DNA of 64,000 nucleotides, from assembly GCA_019671135.1 (NCBI GenBank), contig JAHRHY010000004.1, positions 496,001-560,000 of the forward strand, given 5' to 3'. Within the stretch, counting starts at the first letter, position 1, and each line of letters begins with the position of its first letter. The DNA comes from Linnemannia hyalina (taxonomy: Eukaryota; Mortierellomycota; Mortierellomycetes; Mortierellales; Mortierellaceae). Below are positions 58,098 through 64,000 of the stretch, one piece after another. The translations under genes were made by a program, and so were the position numbers. Below the pieces are notes generated by a model that ran no database searches, had not been told where the DNA came from, and saw only the letters and a program-made list of their open reading frames with translations.

Positions 58098-59505
58098 TTA
58101 TTTGAACTCCTTCTCGACCTTGTCAGCAGCCTTGTGGGCAGCATCCTTGATCTCATGCTTGGCGTGCTTGGCAGCGTCGTTGATCTCCTTGCCGACCTTG
58201 CGGGCAGAGTCGCAGGCGGGGCCACTACCGTTCTTGATCCAGATGTCGTAGTTCAAGGCAGTGGCATATCCGAGCCAGGCGACGTAGGGGATCGTCAAGT
58301 AGCCGGCGCACTTGTCGACCTTGAAGAAGTAGTAGGCAAGAGCAACCGACGAGGTCTATTGTAAGATAAAGGAATGTTTGGGAGGCGACCGCATTAGTGG
58401 GGGATGTGGGTTGTGTGGGTTGTGTGCATAGTATTCATTGCATTTGGTTGGTGGTTTCTTTTTGTCAATGCAGATTGTCTCTTGTTATTTTGAATAAAAT
58501 AGATCTTGGTGTGAATTGGAATCGCAAATCGGACGCAGTTGTCTTGTTGATATTTGCAGGTAAAAGAGATCGAACAAAGGGATCGTGTTGTTGCTGCTGT
58601 TGTGGTTGTTGGTGTTGTGTTGAGAGATCGGCTTGCTTTGTTCTGGTAACACCATCTGCCGCGTCGCGTCGCGTATCATTTCACGCGTGCCAACTGGTCA
58701 AAGAGGAGTGATAACCATCGCGGGACTGGAAACCGTCCATCCGCTTCATTCAGTAAACAGCACGTCCTCCTTGATATTCGATGTCACTCTCTTTTTGTTC
58801 CCCTTGTTCCCCAAAGTGCAAAGAAAGGGATGAGGGGGACATAGACAAACAGGAAGGGTTGAAAGAGGGAATATGTTTGACTCAGATGAAAAAATCGAGG
58901 GGAGGGGTTGCAACGAAAAACTTGATTGACTACTGTGCGAGTCGTGCGTGTTGCTGAGGAGTGGGGGGGACAGGGTCATCTCTGTCCTGTGCCTCCACTT
59001 GTATGTCTTCCTCCAACAATGCCAACAATACCAACAAACACCCTTCCTTGACAACAAGAGCTCAAAATGGAACAAAACGAGAAAAGGACAACGAGGAACT
59101 TACAGTCAAACCACCGGCGGTGACGAGGGCAGCACCGATCTTGTTCTTCCAGAACATCAAAGGGGACCAAGCAAAGTTCAAAGCCAAGTTCAATCCATAG
59201 ATGCCCAATCCAGTTCTAGCTAAATGACGGATCGAGGGGAGGGTGTTGGGTCCAGTGCGGAGGGCGACCAAGTGAGAGGCATAGCCAACGGTGATGTACA
59301 ATCCAGCCCAGACGGGGGCAAAGACACAGGCGGGGGCAGCCCATTCGGGCTTTTGGAGACCTTCATAGTAGGACTTTACGGCGAGGTGGGAGGGGATCGC
59401 TGTGATGAATCCTCCGACGAGGGGCAAACCGACAGCGAGGATGGGGTAGCGGGCCAGGTTAGTGTTCACGCTCTGGCAGACGTGATGGAGGTTTTCGGTC
59501 GGCAT
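58098..59505 (-). CDS. TSPO/MBR-family membrane protein
   Basis: Two exons (59505-59104 and 58355-58098; intron about 750 bases) give 219 residues. The family pattern is complete: five predicted transmembrane helices, with LPLVGGFITAI, LQKPEWAAPACVFAPVWAGL (the PxWxPP-type loop), GLNLALNFAWSPLMFW and a terminal AYYFFKVDKCAGYL, IPYVAWLGYATALNYDIW. TSPO proteins sit in the outer mitochondrial or other membranes and bind porphyrins and sterols. After the fifth helix and LNYDIWIKNG there is an extra ~35-residue amphipathic tail of Lys/Glu/Ala (EINDAAKHAKHEIKDAAHKA), like LEA or apolipoprotein helices, which most TSPO proteins lack. Its leader contains a GA/TC repeat. Confidence 0.93.
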
Positions 59506-59621
59506 TCTTTGGTGGTTGTTGTTTTGCTCCTTTGAGTTTTGTGGAGTGGAGTGTGGAGGTGATGGTGAGGAGAGGTGGAAATGAAAGAAAGAAAGAAAGG
59601 GAGAGAGAAAAGAAGAAATGA

Positions 59622-59652
<31 letters not shown>

Positions 59653-60609
59653 GGAGGTCCGGATCACCCTCTCTGTCTTTGATTTTCCTCCGATTTTTTT
59701 ATTCTTGGATAAGGGTAATGTAATGCCTTGTAGACAAGGGTAGGTGTCTGACCTAACACACAAACACACTGACAGATACCATGTATCGAAAAAAAAAAAG
59801 AGTAAGAATCGGAATCGCGTGTGTGCATTGCTGCGTAGGTTCATGATGTGGTCTGGGTGTACTTCAGGTGTAGTAAAGTTTGCAGCATTGAAACATCACT
59901 GTCTATTACTTGCAATTCAAAAAGTCAAGGAAACATCAGAGAAAAAGAAAGAGGGTCAGAGGACCATGACGGCGAGGATCGGGCCGGAAGGGACTTTGTT
60001 CGTCCAAGAATGCTGTTGCCAATGCTATGCGTAACTCATGTGGGTAAAATATTTTCATCCACTGACAGAAGTTGGCACGCGAGATGACGTTCAAGGATGT
60101 TAACTGAGCAATGGAAGTTAAATTAGCACCATGGTGACGACACTAATGAATCCCTATTACTGGGAGCTCATTTGGGGGATACATGAAAGAGGAGTGGCAC
60201 TTAATAAAACAGGGGACCTCGGCCAGCATGCGCTTTGCTAAAGAGGATAGAAGATATACAGTTCCCTCGTCATGATGCTTCTTCGGCTTCCTTCTTTGTT
60301 CTGGGGTTCAGACAATTCAAGCCATGGTTGACATTCAATCCTCTTCCTCCCCTTCTTCCCCGCAACAGTCCCTACTTCCAAGGGTATCGTCGACAGGTAC
60401 AATACATAAACCGTCGGTACGTGCTCACTTTTCATCAATCTCTCTTCTCTTCTTTCCTCTTTATTTCTTTCTTTCTTTCTTTCTTCCATTCTTCTCCGCC
60501 ACCACTCTCGTACAACACAAAAAAAACAATACCTGTGATTCACCTCTCGACCCCGCCACATCACTCATCCAAATCGCAATCACCAGCATCCTCCCTCCTC
60601 TCATTCATA
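59506..60609. other. Promoter region between TSPO and hexokinase
   Basis: Divergent promoters. A (GA)12 tract at 59623-59646 lies in the TSPO leader (CT on its coding strand). A CTTT-rich stretch at 60460-60490 precedes the hexokinase ATG. No coding sequence. Confidence 0.45.
59623..59646. repeat. (GA)12 microsatellite
   Basis: Perfect GA repeat about 120 bases from the TSPO start codon. Confidence 0.85.
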
Positions 60610-63600
60610 ATGTTGACCTCATCCACCCCAACCAAACATCACACAAAATGGTCCGACAAACAATCCAAAGCCCTGAGCGACCTCACCGAAGAGTTCACCC
60701 TCTCAACCGCTCAACTCGAACACCTCACCGCCGCCTTCATTGACCAGATGCAATCCGGACTCGCGGGGGACCAGAAATCGAGTGACTTGGCCATGATCCC
60801 GACGTTTGTCAGTGGAAGGCCAGATGGTCAAGAACGCGGGAGCTATCTTGCTTTGGATCTTGGAGGCACCAATCTTCGGTAAGTTATTGAAGGGCTTGAT
60901 TTTTTTTGCTTGGTTTTTTTTGTTCCCGAGGGAAGAGCGGATACTGGTTCACGGATACTTCGATGCGCGCGAAATACTAAAAGAAGAAAAGGACGCTGAG
61001 TAGATGGTACCGTGAGGGGTAGGGAGGGAGAGGAGGAAGGAGAGATGACGAGGATATGTAATTGAAACGAAAAGGCAAAGGCGTTGATGGTAATGTGAGG
61101 TAGGAGGGAGAGGGAGGGAGAAAAAAAAAGATGCAGTATGAAGGGCGAGGATGATAGGTTACCAACTTGCTTGTCATTGTTTCTATTATGCACATAACCA
61201 AAATTGCCACCACCGCTACCAAACCAGTCTAGTCTTTTCTTTCCTACCGACTGCAGAAGTCTCAACGGGACCATTGCTTGCACTAGGTGGCAAGAAAAGT
61301 GAAATAAAAAAAAGGAGAGGAGGGAAGACGGGAAGTAATCAAGTACTGTTCCCCGTGGTGCTTGGTTGTGAAGAAGAGAGTTCCATCTACCCTAGTGGAG
61401 GAATGAGACTTGTTATCTCTCGCTCGTTGATATGTTCATCTCTTTTGGGTGATGTGCAGATGAGCGCAAGGCAACAACTATATATCTACCTTAGATGGAG
61501 GGGGAAAAAGAGAGTTCATCCGCAACGAAGTCGTGTGTTTCTCTGTTTCTTAGTTTTGGGTGCTCCGTGTGCGGTCATTGTTCGTTATCTCTTTTGCCTG
61601 TGTCTTTCATTCCTCCAACAAACCTTGTTTGCTTGATTGAGTTCAGTTGCTGTTGTTAACACAAACATACACATATGGAAATCGAACGTTATTTCCCTTC
61701 GTGAGCTGTGGGGGTGTGTGTCTATGAGCCTTCTATTCCTTATCATTTCACCCCATTGCCATCGACGAGATGCGATATCCTTGGAGACAGCAGCAACCAA
61801 AAGACAAGAAAGTGAGTAAGCTGATCTGACTCAAATCTTGACCCCTCTACCAACTAGTGTCTGCCTTATCACACTCAAGGGCAACCACGACGTCGAATCC
61901 AACTCAAAGGCCTTCAGGGTTTCCGACCACCTCCAGGAAGCGCACATCTCAGAGCTGATGGACTTTATCGCCATCTCGATCAAGGAGTTTATCAGCAGCG
62001 AGCACATCAGTTCTAAGATTGTCGAACACCCCACCGATTCGGACACCCTCGAGCTCGGCTTCACCTTCTCCTTCCCTGTCGCCCAAACCGCCATCGATGC
62101 CGGCATGTTGCTCAGATGGACCAAAGGGTTCAATTGCCCTGGGGCTGTTGGCAATGATATCGTACAATTGCTTCAGGAGGCTATTGACCGTAACAAGGTC
62201 AACGTTCATGTTGGTAAGCAATTGAGGGGATGAACAAAACAGCTTTTTTTCTTTTCTTGACGCATGTGTACTTTGCAGCTGTCTTTATTTTTTTCCCCGT
62301 TATTTCAGGCACCGACTGTCATTCATTCCGCCAAAACAAACAAAGACTGGTCCTTCCCTTCCCCACTTTACATTTCTCGAACTAACTAATCGTGGCGTAC
62401 TCTTTCATGGTACAATAGCCGCCCTGGTGAACGATACCGTTGGCACGCTTCTGGCACATTCCTATAAGCACCCCAACACCTTCATCGGGGCCATCTTCGG
62501 AACAGGAACCAATGGTGCCTATGTCGAGGCCACCCGCAGCATCAAGACCATGCCCACCCCGACTGCTAAGGAGATGATCATTAATATCGAGTGGGGCAAC
62601 TTTGACAAGGACAAGCGGATCCTCCCCGTTACACCGTTTGATAACAAGCTCGACCGCGAGTCCATCGTATGTTTCTTGAGAGTTCTTGAACCATGTATTT
62701 GCCAATCAAATGTTCTGTTGTTTTTATCTCTGTCAATGCTTTCTAATTGGGGGGGGTTTTTTTTTTTTTTTTTTTCAATCTTGCAACTCTGCCCTTTATG
62801 ACTAATAGAACCCAGGAATCCACATTTTCGAAAAGATGATCTCTGGAATGTACCTGGGAGAAATCACCCGCAACATCCTCCTCCACCTCATTGACCACCG
62901 TCTCCTCTTTGACGGCACCTCGTCCCAAAAACTCAACACCCACTGGTCATTCGAAACCAAATTCATGTCACAGATTGAATCTGATACCTCCGCAACCCTT
63001 ATTCCTATCGCCCAAATTCTGGAACAGGAGCTGGGTATTTATTTAAATACCCAGGTTGATAGGGAGATTGTCAAGGCTGTGTGTGAGTTGGTCGGAAGGA
63101 GGGCAGCACGGTTGAGTGCCATGGCGACGGCAGCGGTTGTGAGGAGGGGGTTGTCGGTTGAAGGACACTTTGCGGGGTATGGGTACCCTCTGAAGTTGAG
63201 TGAGGGGGACCATGTCATTGGGACAGCAGCAGGTGTGAATAAGAATGAAACGGCCGCGGAGGAAATCCATGAGAAGACGGACTCGGTGGCCGAACATGGT
63301 GGTAATCTGCAGCAGATCCATGTGGGGATTGATGGGTCGGTCTTTGAGCACTACCCGCATTTTGAGGAGCGTATGGTCGAAGGGTTGACGGAGCTGTTGG
63401 GATCCCGTGCTAAGGATATTGTTGCCCTCGGCATCTCCAAGTATGTATTGTTCAAACTGTGAGAGCGTTTGTTGGTTTTTGGGTTGGTCTGCTTGACTAT
63501 AATTGTGTAAGATATGTGACCTTTCTAACGCAGCTTCTTGTTTTTTTTTTGCTCCTTGGAAAACATCAAATAGAGATGGATCAGGTGTTGGCGCAGCATT

Positions 63601-63643
63601 GGCAGCATTGATCGCCACCAAGAACGCTGACCACTCTTGTTAA
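60610..63643 (+). CDS. Hexokinase
   Basis: Five exons (60610-60878, 61858-62213, 62419-62666, 62809-63440 and 63574-63643) join to 524 residues. All hexokinase landmarks are present: the phosphate-1 loop LDLGGTNLRV (about 82-91) spanning the first splice, FTFSFPV, the glucose site WTKGFNCPGAVGNDIV, then LVNDTVGTLLA with the catalytic Asp, and GTGTNGAYVE. Later motifs are INIEWGNFD, GIDGSVFEHYPHFEERM and the adenosine-binding DGSGVGAALAAL. It phosphorylates glucose and other hexoses with ATP in the cytosol, the first step of glycolysis. Intron 1 is 979 bases, unusually long for this window and placed right after the phosphate loop. The N-terminus (MLTSSTPTKH) is short and Ser/Thr-rich. Glucokinase-type specificity cannot be ruled out. 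Confidence 0.96.
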
Positions 63644-64000
63644 ACATGGTACAAACACCATCGAAGATCGAACAAAGTAGGTTTGCGGAGAAATATTAAT
63701 AAAAATAAGGATTAATCTATTCTCACAGGGCTGTGTGGCCTTATTCTCACAGGGTAATATCACATCCATCAATGTAAAGTCCAAAAACGCAATATGAAGT
63801 AGCCCTTTCACTTTAGATACCTATTGTGCCTCATAAAGAGGTGCATCGATTGGTATAAGAATGGACATGATTGGGGTTCTGGTTCAATGAAATATTGGCA
63901 TCAAAGTCTTTGTCAATTATAGGACCATTAGATGGTCAAAAAAGTTAAATTTGGTCGAAGAAAGCAGGAGTATGAAGGTGGTAGGCCATGGCAACAATAG
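63644..64000. other. 3' flank of hexokinase to window edge
   Basis: AT-rich sequence. A 13-base direct repeat (ATTCTCACAGGGC/T) occurs near 63719 and 63744. No gene is seen. Confidence 0.4.

Overview
The window is nuclear DNA of a filamentous fungus, most likely an early-diverging (zygomycete) lineage such as the Mortierellaceae. The signs are spliceosomal introns of about 60-1000 bases with GTAAGT/GTACGT donors and TAG/CAG acceptors, strongly C-ending codons in housekeeping exons, AC- or CT-rich 5' leaders, TATA boxes of the TATAAA type, and a NACHT / pentapeptide / WD40 protein of the kind common in Mortierella relatives. The genus is inferred; no rRNA or other species marker is present. 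There are no operons, CRISPR arrays or supported tRNA genes. Exon limits were read by eye and can be off by a base.

Layout. 1-9 kb: 3' end of a zinc-ribbon protein, a doubtful small ORF, then four minus-strand genes (a single-pass membrane protein, a ZNHIT2-like HIT-finger protein, isopentenyl-diphosphate isomerase and a doubtful 44-residue spliced gene). 9.5-20 kb, plus strand: a cytochrome P450, a small secreted protein, a paralogue of the first membrane protein and a class C beta-lactamase/esterase-like hydrolase. 20-28 kb: two long gene-poor stretches around two paralogous C2-domain proteins, one of which carries a chitin-binding type 3 module. 28-33 kb: an unusually short tropomyosin, an orphan exon and a single-pass receptor-like protein. 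34-40.4 kb: a very large NLR-like STAND NTPase that appears broken at both ends. 40.4-42.6 kb: a gene-free region with a 96-bp tandem repeat. 42.6-49 kb: a roughly 2050-residue protein joining a giant coiled coil to a terminal nucleotidyltransferase. 49.5-60 kb: beta-COP and SIL1 (divergent pair), LSM12 and a TSPO-family membrane protein. 60.6-63.6 kb: hexokinase.

Most genes are unrelated housekeeping functions: COPI and ER chaperone exchange, isoprenoid synthesis, glycolysis, RNA metabolism and the actin cytoskeleton. COPB1 and SIL1 share one promoter region and both serve the early secretory pathway. The accessory part (membrane paralogues, C2 pair, NLR-like gene, coiled-coil nucleotidyltransferase) holds the most unusual material. 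The strongest single observation is that the NLR-like gene would encode exactly fourteen WD blades, two seven-bladed propellers, but an in-frame TGA cuts off the fourteenth, and a run of nine C separates the likely start codon from the body.
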